Below, in pieces: positions 1-9,400 of a DNA stretch of 64,000 bases. The translations under genes and the position numbers were made by a program. Under the pieces are notes generated by a model. It saw only the letters and a program-made list of their open reading frames with translations. It was not told where the DNA came from and ran no database searches. This stretch comes from Acinetobacter beijerinckii CIP 110307 (GTDB lineage: Bacteria > Pseudomonadota > Gammaproteobacteria > Pseudomonadales > Moraxellaceae). The DNA lies in contig NZ_KB849766.1 in assembly GCF_000369005.1 (NCBI RefSeq), positions 164,808-228,807 on the forward strand. Reading direction: 5' to 3'. Within the stretch, counting starts at the first letter, position 1. The number at the start of each line of letters is the position of its first letter.

Positions 1-1054
1 TAACCTGCATATTCTCAAGCACATCATTTGCACGCTCTAATGCACCAGCGCACAGTTGAAACATCTCAGGAATCGCTAGCCATTCGGCATGCCATGCACC
101 TAAAGCCCGCTCATGATCTTGAACCATGCTTTGATAAACACTAGCCATCAATGCTGGAACGCGATTTGCAGCAGCAAGAATTGAAGCGGCTGCAACAGGA
201 TTCCGTTTGTGAGGCATTGTTGATGAACCACCACGCCCTTTAGCTGTTGGCTCAAAAACTTCAGCAATTTCAGTCTGCATGAGTAATGACCAATCTTTTG
301 CCATCTTGCCGACATTGCCTACAATCATGGCAAGCTGACTAGCAATTTCTACAATACGATCGCGCTCGCCATGCCAAGTGCATTCAGGCTTTGTAAGTCC
401 TAGTTCGATAGCGAAAGCTTCAACTACTGCAGAACCTTGATTTTGCAAAGATGCTAATGAACCTACTGCACCACCCAGTTGTGCAGTGAGCACTCTGGTT
501 TTCATTGCTTGCAAACGATCGAGATCACGCTTTAATGCTGCTGCATAACGCGCAAACTTATGCCCTAAGGTAATAGGCAAAGCTTGCTGCAACCATGTAC
601 GTCCAATCATGACTTGGTCACGGTGACGTTCAGCTTGTTGCAAAGAAATTTGATATGCAGATTGGAGTTGTTTTTCAATCACTGCTAATGCATCACGGCA
701 CTGTAAAATTGTTGCCGTATCAATGACATCCTGACTGGTTGCGCCCCAGTGCACATAACGATCAGCATCTTCATTTTGCTGTTTTACAATAGCTGTAAAT
801 TGCTTAACAAAAGGGATAGCAATATTTCCAGCCAAACCTGTTGCCACCGCCAAAGCATCCAAATCAATCTGTGTTAAAGCAGATTGCCCAACTTGTTCGA
901 TGATCATCGCCATCTCACGAGGAATGACATTGATCTGAGCCTGTGCTTTTGCCAAAGCCACCTCGGCTTGGATCATATAACTCAATAATGAACGATCACT
1001 AAAAATAGCGGTGACGTCTGATTGATAAAACAAGCTGGCATATAACTGGCTCAT
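1..1054 (-). CDS. pcaB: 3-carboxy-cis,cis-muconate cycloisomerase, partial
   Basis: This gene is cut by the left edge of the window, so 351 N-terminal codons are present and the C-terminus is missing. The protein starts MSQLYASLFY at 1054 and carries the fumarase/aspartase superfamily signature GSSTMPHKRNP (encoded near 197-235), plus the HWGATSQD segment typical of the class II lyases. In the beta-ketoadipate pathway PcaB converts 3-carboxy-cis,cis-muconate to gamma-carboxymuconolactone in the cytoplasm. It follows pcaF by 8 bases, so it belongs to the same minus-strand transcript as pcaI, pcaJ and pcaF. That context separates it from adenylosuccinate lyase and other superfamily members. Confidence 0.93.
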   Translation of the reverse strand, partial: MSQLYASLFYQSDVTAIFSDRSLLSYMIQAEVALAKAQAQINVIPREMAMIIEQVGQSALTQIDLDALAVATGLAGNIAIPFVKQFTAIVKQQNEDADRYVHWGATSQDVIDTATILQCRDALAVIEKQLQSAYQISLQQAERHRDQVMIGRTWLQQALPITLGHKFARYAAALKRDLDRLQAMKTRVLTAQLGGAVGSLASLQNQGSAVVEAFAIELGLTKPECTWHGERDRIVEIASQLAMIVGNVGKMAKDWSLLMQTEIAEVFEPTAKGRGGSSTMPHKRNPVAAASILAAANRVPALMASVYQSMVQDHERALGAWHAEWLAIPEMFQLCAGALERANDVLENMQV

Positions 1055-1062
1055 TGCATACC

Positions 1063-2271
1063 TCACTCAACACGCTGAATAACCAAGGCAATGCCTTGAC
1101 CCACGCCGATGCACATCGAACACAAAGCATATTGTCCTTGGATCTGCTCAAGTTGGTTCAGAGCGGTTGTCATTAATCTCGCACCTGAGGCACCGAGTGG
1201 ATGACCTAAAGCAATCGCACCACCATTCGGATTGATACGCGCATCATCATCTGCCAAACCTAAATCACGAGTCACCGCTAACGCTTGAGCTGCAAAGGCT
1301 TCGTTCAACTCAATCACATCCATTTGTGCTAATGTCAGATTGGCTTGTTTGAGTAACTTTTTGATTGCAGGTGCAGGTGCGAAACCCATAATGCGTGGTT
1401 CAATACCCACTGTAGTTGCAGCAATGATTTTTGCACGTGGTTTCAGTTGGTATTGAGCAACCGCGTCATCTGAAGCGATCAATAACGCCGCTGCACCATC
1501 ATTAATACCTGATGCATTACCCGCGGTGACTGTACCTTCTGCTTTCACCACACCTTTGAGTTTGGTCAATGCTTCAATGGTGGTCGATGCACGTGGATGT
1601 TCATCCGTATCTACAACGATCGAATCACCTTTACGTTGAGGGATGCTCACAGGCACAATTTCATGTTTAAAAAAGCCTTTGGCTTGCGCTGCTGCTGTAC
1701 GTTGTTGGCTCACCAAGGCAAACTGGTCTTGATCGATACGATTAATATTAAATTGCTCTGCCACGTTTTCTGCAGTTTGTGGCATGGTATCTACACCATA
1801 CATTTCTTTGAGCTTTGGATTGATAAAACGCCAACCCATGGTGGTATCTTCAATCTTTTGGCTACGACCAAAAGCACTGTCCGATTTACCCATCACATAG
1901 GGTGCACGGCTCATACTCTCAACGCCACCCGCAATAATGAGATTTGCTTCACCTGCTTTAATTGCACGTGCTGCCATGGCGATGGCATCTAAAGATGAAC
2001 CACAAAGACGATTTACTGTGGTTGCAGGGACTTGATACGGCAAGCCTGCTAACAGCGCAGACATACGGCCGACATTACGGTTATCTTCACCTGCCTGATT
2101 GGCACAACCATAGATCACATCATCCACCTGTTGCCAATCCACGGTTGGGTTACGTTGCATTAAGGCTTGAATCGGAACTGCCCCAAGGTCATCAGCACGT
2201 ACAGGCGCTAAACCACCTGCATAACGGCCGAATGGAGTGCGAATCGCATCAATGATATAAGCGTTTTTCAT
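1063..2271 (-). CDS. pcaF: beta-ketoadipyl-CoA thiolase
   Basis: This is a 402-residue thiolase, the usual length for PcaF. The acyl-accepting cysteine is Cys90 in NRLCGSSLD; the C-terminal half has the NGGAIALGHPLGASGAR block with the active-site His, and CIGVGQG with the second catalytic Cys. It cleaves beta-ketoadipyl-CoA to succinyl-CoA and acetyl-CoA, the last step of the pathway. The start at 2271 (MKNAYIID) was chosen because an AAGGA ribosome site lies 6-7 bases upstream; the ten extra in-frame codons upstream read into the intergenic repeat. A generic acetyl-CoA acetyltransferase is the alternative, but the pcaI-pcaJ-pcaF-pcaB order argues for PcaF. Confidence 0.95.
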   Translation of the reverse strand: MKNAYIIDAIRTPFGRYAGGLAPVRADDLGAVPIQALMQRNPTVDWQQVDDVIYGCANQAGEDNRNVGRMSALLAGLPYQVPATTVNRLCGSSLDAIAMAARAIKAGEANLIIAGGVESMSRAPYVMGKSDSAFGRSQKIEDTTMGWRFINPKLKEMYGVDTMPQTAENVAEQFNINRIDQDQFALVSQQRTAAAQAKGFFKHEIVPVSIPQRKGDSIVVDTDEHPRASTTIEALTKLKGVVKAEGTVTAGNASGINDGAAALLIASDDAVAQYQLKPRAKIIAATTVGIEPRIMGFAPAPAIKKLLKQANLTLAQMDVIELNEAFAAQALAVTRDLGLADDDARINPNGGAIALGHPLGASGARLMTTALNQLEQIQGQYALCSMCIGVGQGIALVIQRVE

Positions 2272-2289
2272 GTTTTTTCCTTTATCTAA

Positions 2290-2359
2290 AATCCCTCCCA
2301 ACCTCCCTTTAATAAAGGGAGGAGTTCCCCTCTTTTTAAAGAGGGGTTAGGGGAGATTT
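2290..2359 (-). repeat. two-hairpin intergenic repeat, copy 1
   Basis: This element of about 70 bp holds two adjacent perfect hairpins: CCTCCCTTT/AAAGGGAGG at 2302-2322 and CCCCTCTTT/AAAGAGGGG at 2327-2346. They are flanked by outer GGGAGGGATT-like and AATCTCCCC-like ends. It fills the space between the pcaJ stop and the pcaF ribosome site. A near-identical copy lies at 60664-60732 on the other strand. Relative to transcription both copies read from AATCTCCCC to GGGAGGGATT. Confidence 0.85.
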
Positions 2360-2366
2360 ATAATCC

Positions 2367-3014
2367 TTACATCGCATCAATCAATTGAGCACCCGTCAAA
2401 GCCTGCAGCTCTTCAAAGCTTAGACCATCCACTTTCTCAATCACTTTTAAACCTTCTGTGGTCACATCAATCACACATAGATCGGTATAAATACGATCGA
2501 CACATTTCAAACCCGTGGCTGGATAACTCAGTTCTTCAACAATCTTAGGTTCACCTTGTTTGGTGATATGATCGGTGGTGATAAAGACTTTTTTTGCACC
2601 TACTGCTAAGTCCATTGCACCACCGACAGCAGGAATCGCATCGGCAGCACCTGTATGCCAATTGGCAAGATCACCGTTAGCTGCGACTTGGAATGCACCG
2701 AGTACCGCTATATCTAAATGACCACCACGCATCATGGCAAATGAATCCCCATGATGGAAAAAGCTTCCACCTGTGAGCATGGTCACATATTCTTTGCCTG
2801 CATTAATCAGTTCAGGATCTTCTTCACCTTTGGCTGGTGGTGGGCCAAATGCCAATAAACCATTTTCAGAATGCAGAAAGACATCTTTATCCGCAGGTAA
2901 GTAATTTGAAATCTTAGTGGGTAAGCCAATGCCTAGATTGACATAGGCACCATCAGGGATATCTTGTGCAACACGTTCTGCAATTTGGTCACGGCTGAGT
3001 TTTTGATAGCTCAT
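2367..3014 (-). CDS. pcaJ: 3-oxoadipate CoA-transferase subunit B
   Basis: This 215-residue protein is the beta subunit of the succinyl-CoA:3-oxoadipate CoA-transferase. The catalytic glutamate is Glu50 in the HSENGLL motif that defines class I CoA-transferase beta subunits, and the GIGLPT segment precedes it. It works as a heteromer with PcaI to activate beta-ketoadipate before thiolysis by PcaF. The ATG at 3014 has an AAGGAG site about 7 bases upstream. The pcaI stop lies 11 bases before this start, so the two subunits are tightly co-transcribed. Confidence 0.95.
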   Translation of the reverse strand: MSYQKLSRDQIAERVAQDIPDGAYVNLGIGLPTKISNYLPADKDVFLHSENGLLAFGPPPAKGEEDPELINAGKEYVTMLTGGSFFHHGDSFAMMRGGHLDIAVLGAFQVAANGDLANWHTGAADAIPAVGGAMDLAVGAKKVFITTDHITKQGEPKIVEELSYPATGLKCVDRIYTDLCVIDVTTEGLKVIEKVDGLSFEELQALTGAQLIDAM

Positions 3015-3025
3015 TGTTATTCTCC

Positions 3026-3712
3026 TTATTGCACAGCGACAGGTGATGTTGCTTCAACAGAAACCACATGCTGAACAAAAATCCCTGGGGTAATAATATG
3101 TTCAGGATCAAGCTGACCGAGTTCAACCACTTCTGAGACTTGAGCAATGGTGACATCCGCAGCCATGGCCATGATCGGTCCAAAGTTACGTGCCGATTTA
3201 TTAAAAACTAAATTGCCCCAACGATCGCCTTTGTGAGCTTTGATCAAGGCAAAGTCAGCTTTGATTGGATATTCAAGCACGTAGTCTTTACCCTCGATAT
3301 GACGAGTTTCTTTGTCTTCTGCCAATAATGTTCCAAAGCCTGTAGGCGTGAATACAGCACCTAAGCCCATACCTGCGGCTTGGATACGGCAAGCGAGATT
3401 GCCTTGTGGGACGAGTTCTAATTCGATTTTGCCTGCATGGTAGAGTTCATCGAACACCCATGAATCAGACTGACGAGGGAAAGAGCAAATGATTTTACGG
3501 ACTGCGCCGGTTTTTAGGAGTTTGGCAAGTCCATAATCGCCATTGCCTGCATTATTATTGACGATGATAAGGTCTTTAATCCCGAGTTCAATCAGACCAT
3601 CGATGAGTTCAGCAGGTTGTCCTGCAGTTCCAAAACCACCAATCATGATGGTCGATCCATCTTTAATTTGGGATAAAACCTCAACCAATGAGGCTGTACT
3701 TTTATCAATCAT
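3026..3712 (-). CDS. pcaI: 3-oxoadipate CoA-transferase subunit A
   Basis: This 228-residue alpha subunit of the 3-oxoadipate CoA-transferase shows the N-terminal glycine-rich stretch MIGGFGTAGQPAELI typical of class I CoA-transferases. It pairs with PcaJ, encoded 11 bases downstream. The ATG at 3712 (MIDKSTAS) is preferred over a GTG nine codons upstream because AGGAAG lies 7 bases before it and it gives the family length. It is the first gene of the pca operon. Transcription starts from the region shared with divergent pcaU, where the PcaU operator lies, so protocatechuate-dependent activation by PcaU is expected. Confidence 0.94.
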   Translation of the reverse strand: MIDKSTASLVEVLSQIKDGSTIMIGGFGTAGQPAELIDGLIELGIKDLIIVNNNAGNGDYGLAKLLKTGAVRKIICSFPRQSDSWVFDELYHAGKIELELVPQGNLACRIQAAGMGLGAVFTPTGFGTLLAEDKETRHIEGKDYVLEYPIKADFALIKAHKGDRWGNLVFNKSARNFGPIMAMAADVTIAQVSEVVELGQLDPEHIITPGIFVQHVVSVEATSPVAVQ

Positions 3713-3848
3713 CTGACCACTTCCTGTATTAAGAATCACTCAATTTCCATCCAGAAAATCGATGAAATTAAACTGAGTGTTTTATTCGGATTTCTTCTAT
3801 TTATTCTTGATGACTTTTGATTTTAGTTCTACAGAATGAAAGCTATTT

Positions 3849-3886
3849 TGTTCGATTATTAGTTTTAATGTTCGATGATCGAACAT
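3849..3886. promoter_or_regulatory. PcaU operator (three-repeat IclR-type site)
   Basis: A perfect 19-bp palindrome, ATGTTCGAT-G-ATCGAACAT, occupies 3868-3886. A third copy of its half-site, TGTTCGAT, lies at 3849-3856 in direct orientation exactly 20 bp (two helical turns) from the matching half of the palindrome. The site is in the pcaI-pcaU intergenic region. The arrangement, a palindrome plus one further direct repeat, matches what is known for the PcaU and PobR operators of Acinetobacter. It should serve both activation of pcaI and autoregulation of pcaU. Confidence 0.85.
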
Positions 3887-3958
3887 AATCCAAGTAAATT
3901 AGTCATATTTCATTTAGAATAATTTTTACCCAAGGGATTATGAGTAGAGTTATTAGTT

Positions 3959-4783
3959 ATGGAAAATAATTTGGACAAAAATTTGAGACTTATTCATCAC
4001 ACTGAAAATAAAAAAATCATTCGGCATGAAGACTTTATCGCTGGAATCGCCAAAGGTTTAAGCATTTTGGAATGCTTTGGACCTGAGCGACATCGTTTAA
4101 ATATCAGTACTGCCGCAGAAAAAACAGGGATGACACGCGCAGCAGCTAGACGACATTTACTCACATTGGAGTACTTAGGCTATTTAGAGTTTGATGGACA
4201 TTATTATTATCTAACCCCAAAAATACTAAAATTTTCAGGTGCTTATTTAGATGGATCACCTCTCCCTAAAATTTGTCAGCCTTTGCTTAATCTGTTAACC
4301 AACCAAACTTCTCTAATTTATTCAGTTATGGTTTTAGATGGATACGAAGCGATTACCATTTCTCGAAGTGCAGCACATCAACAAACAGATCGAGTAAATC
4401 CATACGGATTGCACTTAGGAAATCGCCTGCCAGCCCATGCAACTTCTGCGGGTAAAATATTATTGGCACACTTAGATTCAGAGGCACAAAAACAATGGTT
4501 AGAACAATATCCTCTTAAACGTTTAACCAAATATACGCATACAGACACTGAGATATTTTTAGCATTATTGCATGAGATTAAAGAACAAGATTGGTGTTAT
4601 TCATGTGAGGAACACGAACTTGGTGTACATGCAGTGGCTGTTCCAATTTACGATTCCAATGCTACTGTCGTTGCCGCATTGAATATTGTATCCCCCACTA
4701 TGCGTACCACAAAAGACTATTTAATTACTCACATTTTACCTTTACTTCTTGAAACTGCTCGCGACTTGCGTCAAGTCATTTGA
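3959..4783 (+). CDS. pcaU: IclR-family regulator of protocatechuate genes
   Basis: This 274-residue IclR-family regulator has an N-terminal winged helix-turn-helix at roughly residues 30-90, with NISTAAEKTGMTRAAARRHL as the HTH. The C-terminal IclR effector domain includes LPAHATSAGKILLA and the VHAVAVPIYD segment. It is transcribed divergently from pcaIJFB, and its presumed operator lies between the genes. That makes it PcaU, the protocatechuate-responsive activator, rather than the related PobR, which sits beside pobA. The ATG has no strong ribosome site; a competing ATG at 3940 is out of frame. Confidence 0.9.
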   Translation: MENNLDKNLRLIHHTENKKIIRHEDFIAGIAKGLSILECFGPERHRLNISTAAEKTGMTRAAARRHLLTLEYLGYLEFDGHYYYLTPKILKFSGAYLDGSPLPKICQPLLNLLTNQTSLIYSVMVLDGYEAITISRSAAHQQTDRVNPYGLHLGNRLPAHATSAGKILLAHLDSEAQKQWLEQYPLKRLTKYTHTDTEIFLALLHEIKEQDWCYSCEEHELGVHAVAVPIYDSNATVVAALNIVSPTMRTTKDYLITHILPLLLETARDLRQVI

Positions 4784-4907
4784 TAAGAATAAAGCAAAAA
4801 AATTATTTTCTTAGGCTACGAATAACGTATTAAGTTTAATAATCAGTTCACAACAGATTCACACTTTTACTTTTATGCTGTTTATAAAACGAAATGAGTG
4901 TAAAAAA

Positions 4908-5474
4908 ATGGCATTTCTCAGAACTTTAGCAGTTTCAACACTTGCATTGTTTTCTTTAGCTTCCTGTAAAAGCATACCAAGTTATACAAATGATTATGCG
5001 AAAGCAAAAAATCAAATCTCAGGCGTTCGTTTAGATCAGGCGAAAGCTGAAGATATTGGGAAAAAATTTGTGGCTGCATTTAACACGCTGGGTACGCCTA
5101 AATTTATAGAAAATGCAGGTCAATTGTATGCTGATCAATTATTTATTAACGACACCCTCTCACAATTTTCTAACAAGCAAGATCTAGTTAAACATTTTGC
5201 AGGTATGAACGAGCATGTTAGTAATGTAACCGTAAACTTAATTAGTTCAACGTATCACAATGACTCGGCATATATTCATTGGTATATGTCATACGACTTT
5301 AAAATGTTTGGTCGAACTAAAACAATGGCTTCATATGGCATAAGTGAGATGAAAGTTAATACATCGAACCAAATTATTTTCCAACAAGATTATTGGGATC
5401 CGAGTAATGGCTTGTACCGATCTTTACCATATGTAGGAAAAGCTTATTCCTTAGTATTACCCTTTAAAAAGTAG
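4908..5474 (+). CDS. NTF2/SnoaL-like lipoprotein
   Basis: This 188-residue protein has a lipoprotein signal peptide ending in the lipobox LASC, so it should be anchored in the periplasm or outer membrane. The mature part reads as a SnoaL/NTF2-like cone fold: an early helix with FVAAFNTLG, the YADQLFINDTL strand, and a C-terminal DYWDPSNGLYRSLPYVG motif common in nuclear-transport-factor-2-like bacterial proteins. No catalytic role can be assigned. The ATG at 4908 is preferred to the one at 4875 because it begins the signal peptide directly. A strong hairpin follows the stop, so the gene is probably monocistronic. Confidence 0.75.
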   Translation: MAFLRTLAVSTLALFSLASCKSIPSYTNDYAKAKNQISGVRLDQAKAEDIGKKFVAAFNTLGTPKFIENAGQLYADQLFINDTLSQFSNKQDLVKHFAGMNEHVSNVTVNLISSTYHNDSAYIHWYMSYDFKMFGRTKTMASYGISEMKVNTSNQIIFQQDYWDPSNGLYRSLPYVGKAYSLVLPFKK

Positions 5475-5495
5475 ATTCAACTTGCCGTGACTAAA

Positions 5496-5531
5496 GAAGG
5501 AAATAATATAATTTTTTATATTATTTCCTTC
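5496..5531. terminator. hairpin terminator after the NTF2-like gene
   Basis: A perfect 15-bp inverted repeat (5496-5510 with 5517-5531, starting GAAGGAAATAA) has a 6-base T-rich loop. It lies about 20 bases after the stop at 5474. The stem is AT-rich and no clear T-run follows, so termination strength is uncertain. Confidence 0.55.
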
Positions 5532-5908
5532 CATTTCTTAAATAAAATTTATTTTTGGCACATTTTTTTAAAAATATAATTAGATTGTTAGAGGGCAGAC
5601 CATTTCAATTTAAGAGCTTTTAGTATTGCTCAATTTTTAATTAAACTTCAATTTAAACAAAGGTTAAAACTTGAGCTGAAAAATTTATCCTAAATTTTAA
5701 AAAGCCTAAAACATAATAAATCTCAATAAAAAAATAATATGTGACCTAGTTAACAAATTAAAAATTTCAATTATTTAGTACAATTCCATAAAAACAATAA
5801 ACCCATCACGGTTTAAAAATTTATTTAATCAAAGTGTTATTTTAATATTGCCTTAACAATAAATTCCATGTTAATTAATAATAACAAATGATACCAAGGA
5901 ATATAATC
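5532..5908. other. AT-rich intergenic region, no gene seen
   Basis: This stretch of about 375 bases is extremely AT-rich and holds no convincing ORF on either strand. The last 15 bases contain the AAGGA ribosome site of the small secreted protein gene. A promoter is likely here but none stands out among the many AT-rich hexamers. Confidence 0.6.
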
Positions 5909-6202
5909 ATGTATAAAAATATATCAAAATCATTATTAATATCGATAGTAGCTGTATTTTCAGCAACTACATATTCTGCAAACACAATTCAATTTAATGG
6001 AAATATTGTTGAAGATACTTGTTTTTCTAATCACACCAATAAAGATTGTGAAGCAATCAACAAATTTCAAGAAAAAATCAATACACAATCAATATCTAAC
6101 AACGATTTAAATACCAGTTCACAAAAAAATTCTATAAATGAGATCTCATTTGAAAAACTAAATGATGAAAAAAGTGCTGTGATCGTTGCTAGTTATTACT
6201 AA
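5909..6202 (+). CDS. small secreted protein with pilin-like N-terminus
   Basis: This is a 97-residue protein with a clear signal peptide (KSLLISIVAVFSA, likely cleaved after TYSA). The mature N-terminus, NTIQFNGNIVEDTCF, resembles the first strand of type 1 fimbrial subunits, which often read TIxFxGxIVxxTC. Two cysteines (Cys38 and Cys47) could form a disulfide. The chain ends with the hydrophobic strand AVIVASYY. It is far shorter than a normal fimbrial subunit of about 150-180 residues, and no chaperone or usher gene is nearby. The ATG at 5909 has AAGGA 8 bases upstream, the same arrangement as the fusion gene that follows. Function unknown. Confidence 0.65.
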   Translation: MYKNISKSLLISIVAVFSATTYSANTIQFNGNIVEDTCFSNHTNKDCEAINKFQEKINTQSISNNDLNTSSQKNSINEISFEKLNDEKSAVIVASYY

Positions 6203-6260
6203 CAATTAAATTGTAAAATTTTTCAATATATGATACCTGCATCAATCAATTACCACATGT

Positions 6261-6297
6261 TGCTAATATTAATTAAACTATCTTTTTAATATTAGCA
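6261..6297. terminator. hairpin after the small secreted protein gene
   Basis: A 12-bp perfect inverted repeat, TGCTAATATTAA (6261-6272) with its complement at 6286-6297, has a 13-base loop. It lies about 60 bases beyond the stop at 6202 and separates this gene from the oxidase fusion gene. No T-run follows. Confidence 0.4.
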
Positions 6298-6387
6298 GCA
6301 TATTTTAATTTAAAATTAACATTATCTTTAGAAAAAATTCAACGCATAAGTATTATTAAATAAATATTCTATTTTTAAGCATAAATA

Positions 6388-6416
6388 TTGACCAAAGAAT
6401 ATCTTTTCTGTAGTTT
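6388..6416 (+). promoter_or_regulatory. possible sigma-70 promoter of the oxidase fusion gene
   Basis: A good -35 element, TTGACC (6388-6393), is followed after 17 bases by TAGTTT (6411-6416), a weak -10. It lies about 50 bases upstream of the ATG at 6464. In such AT-rich DNA this is only a candidate. Confidence 0.3.
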
Positions 6417-6463
6417 GATCGTTGCAAATATAAAATACTTTAAAAATAATAAGGAATATAATA

Positions 6464-9400
6464 ATGGATAAACCATCCTCAACGCATGTCACCTCCTGTG
6501 TCGACTGCTCACAAGATCCAATTACATCATTAAAAAATATGTTTGTAGACATGGTACAAGCTGGACGAATTGTAAAAGGTCAATGCCCTGCCATGCGACC
6601 GGTTTTTTTAAAAGCGCATGGCGTAGCGGCGGCTGAGTTTATTATTCGAGATGATTTACCTGAGAATTTACGCATTGGTCTATTCGCGGAGACAAAGAAA
6701 AAATATCCCGCTTGGATTCGTTTTTCTTCAGATACCACACCAACCAGTACCGATTTCAAATCGACATTAGGAATTGGAATTAAATTATTTGATGTTGATG
6801 GTGAGAAACTTCTCGGCAATCCTCATGCCGATACTTTTGATTTTATCATGCAAAACTTTGATGCTTTTTTTGTTGATACAGCCAAAGATATGTGTGAGTT
6901 CACTAAAGCTGGTGTGGTAGATGGTGATTATACTCCTTATCTAAATGCTCATCCGAAAACATCAGAATTACTTGATGCTATGGCAAAACCAGTTGCCAGT
7001 GTTCTAGTTTCACCATATTGGAGTGGTTTACCATTCCATTTTGGAGAGAATCAATATGTAAAATATAAATTGGAACCTACATTCTATTTAGACCCACCTA
7101 CCCACTCTCCAAACGACCCTTCTTATTTGGGTCAAGATCTTGTTCAACGTCTATCTCAATCTGAAACGCATTTTCGTTTTATGATTCAGCTTAGAACTGA
7201 CCCGGAAAGAATGCCATTGGATGAGGCAACAGTTGTTTGGTCTGAGGATCTTAGTCCACCTATTCATGTTGCTGATATTGTTATTCCTATTCAAGATATT
7301 TCTGCACGTGGTCAAGCTGAATATGGTGAAAATCTAGCAATGAATATTTGGCGTGTAACTCAAGAACATGCGCCTGTTGGTTCAATTGCAGAAGCACGTA
7401 AAGTTGTTTATGCAGCATCGGCTGAATTACGTCGTAATGTAAATGGTGTACCACTTTCAGAACCAGATGTTCCTCGTCCATTAATTTCACCTGCTACAGC
7501 AATAGATACGTATATTGTTCGAGCAGCGATCCATCCTGCAATCGGTATTGCTAGAGTTGGCGATAGTGAAACAGAGTTTTTTATCGGTCCTGAAATTGTT
7601 GATGCTTTATCAGATCCAAATCAAAAACCAAATAACTTTAGAGATGAGACAGGTGCGATAAAACGCCAAGCTGCCCGCTTCCGAATTTATGGTTATAACG
7701 CTGCGGGTGAAGTCGTTCGCGAACTAAATCCAGACAATGCAGATATAATTTGGACAGTACATGTTGCAAACCGAAAATCTCAATGGTATCAATTTCAATA
7801 TGCACTCGATATACCTGAAGCAGTCAATGCCCCAGATAATGCCTTCACACTTCGCAATCCTAAAGTCAAAGATAGAAAAAAATTAGCGATTGATCCTGGT
7901 CCGCGTAGTATTTCTGGTCGAAATACGATTGGGGGTACCGAGCATCGATTTGATACAGGAACTTTTCAAGCTGCGGCACAACAACCAGTGATTGTGCCAT
8001 TAGGTGAGATCCAAACGGATGAAAATGGCAGATTACTGTTTTTAGGTGGACATGGTAAATCAGCCTCGCCGACCAATGCTCCTGTATACGACCCAGATAA
8101 TCCGCCAAGTTTTAATAATGCGGATGATTGGTATGACGACACTTCAGATGGGCCAGTAACGGCAACGGTATCTATCAATGGTGTGTCTATTCCAGTTGAA
8201 TCAGCTTGGGTTGTTGTTGCTCCACCTAATTACGCTCCTGACGTTGTTAGTTGGAGGACAATGTATGACTTAATGTGTGATGTATATGTCAATGCTGGTT
8301 GGATGACTATGCCAGAAACCCCTTCTTTCACTCATGACATTTTACCATTACTCAAACGGTTAGGAGGCTTACAGTGGGTAAATAAAGGTTTTGCGGCATA
8401 TTTTGGTAAAGGATGTCCAATGGATTTCAATAATCCAGACTTACTTTCTAAATTGTCTTTTAAACCTAAACAAGGCGGTTCTGACCCATATACAGAATTA
8501 CGTCGCGCAATTTTTCATAGTTTCAGACCATCTAAACCAGTAGTCGCTGAGCCTGTGGCGTGGCCTCATGTTTGGCCTTGGATCTATGGCGATGGTTTTG
8601 GTAGCTTTTCTGAAAGTGGAACTGGCAATATGCTCACCATGACAGGTTTGCAAGAAGCATTACTCCGTCATTGGGTTGAAGGTAAATTTCTGAATGATTG
8701 GTCAATTGAAAACTGCAAACTTGAGACCTCAATCGATAAAGTTCCACTCGCACAACAACCGAATGTGCTTGATCAAGCAGCGTTACATTATTGTTTAGCG
8801 GATACGTTCCATCCCGGTTGTGAAATGACTTGGCCAATGCGTCATGCCAGTCTGTATAGCTCCCCTTTCCGTATTCGCTCACGAATAAATGATGCGGAAC
8901 CAAATTATGGCTCGACCATGACTCCAATCAAAGTGCAACAAGTAGATGGCCCTTTATATGGTCAAATTCCAGGAAGCATTACCCGTTGGATGGCGGTCCC
9001 ATGGCAAGGTGATACTGCATTTTGCCGATCAGGATATGATCCTGACTATGATCCTTACTTACCTACATTCTGGGCAGCAAGAGTTCCAAATCATGTCTTG
9101 ACTGAAGTCGATTATCAACAAGTGATCAATGACAAACTTCCAAGAGAACAGCGTATTGCTGCCTTTAATCAACGTCAAAACTGGTTAAGATCAATCATGG
9201 ATGCCAATGTTGCAGATGTGATGATGCGAATGATTGAGCATTTTAATGAACTCGGCATCGTTGAAATACGTCCAGGTCTAAAAAACGATCCTGATATTCC
9301 TGAATATTTATATGTCGAAACCTTAATTGCTGGGAAATTAAAAGAGTCAGCCGAATATGCGTCTCATTTGCTTCAAAGCAAACCTCGTCCGCTGAATGAT

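Noticed and set aside
5496-5531. insertion sequence end or miniature transposable element
   Set aside because: The perfect 15-bp repeat has no target duplication or second copy in the window and is better explained as a transcript-end hairpin.
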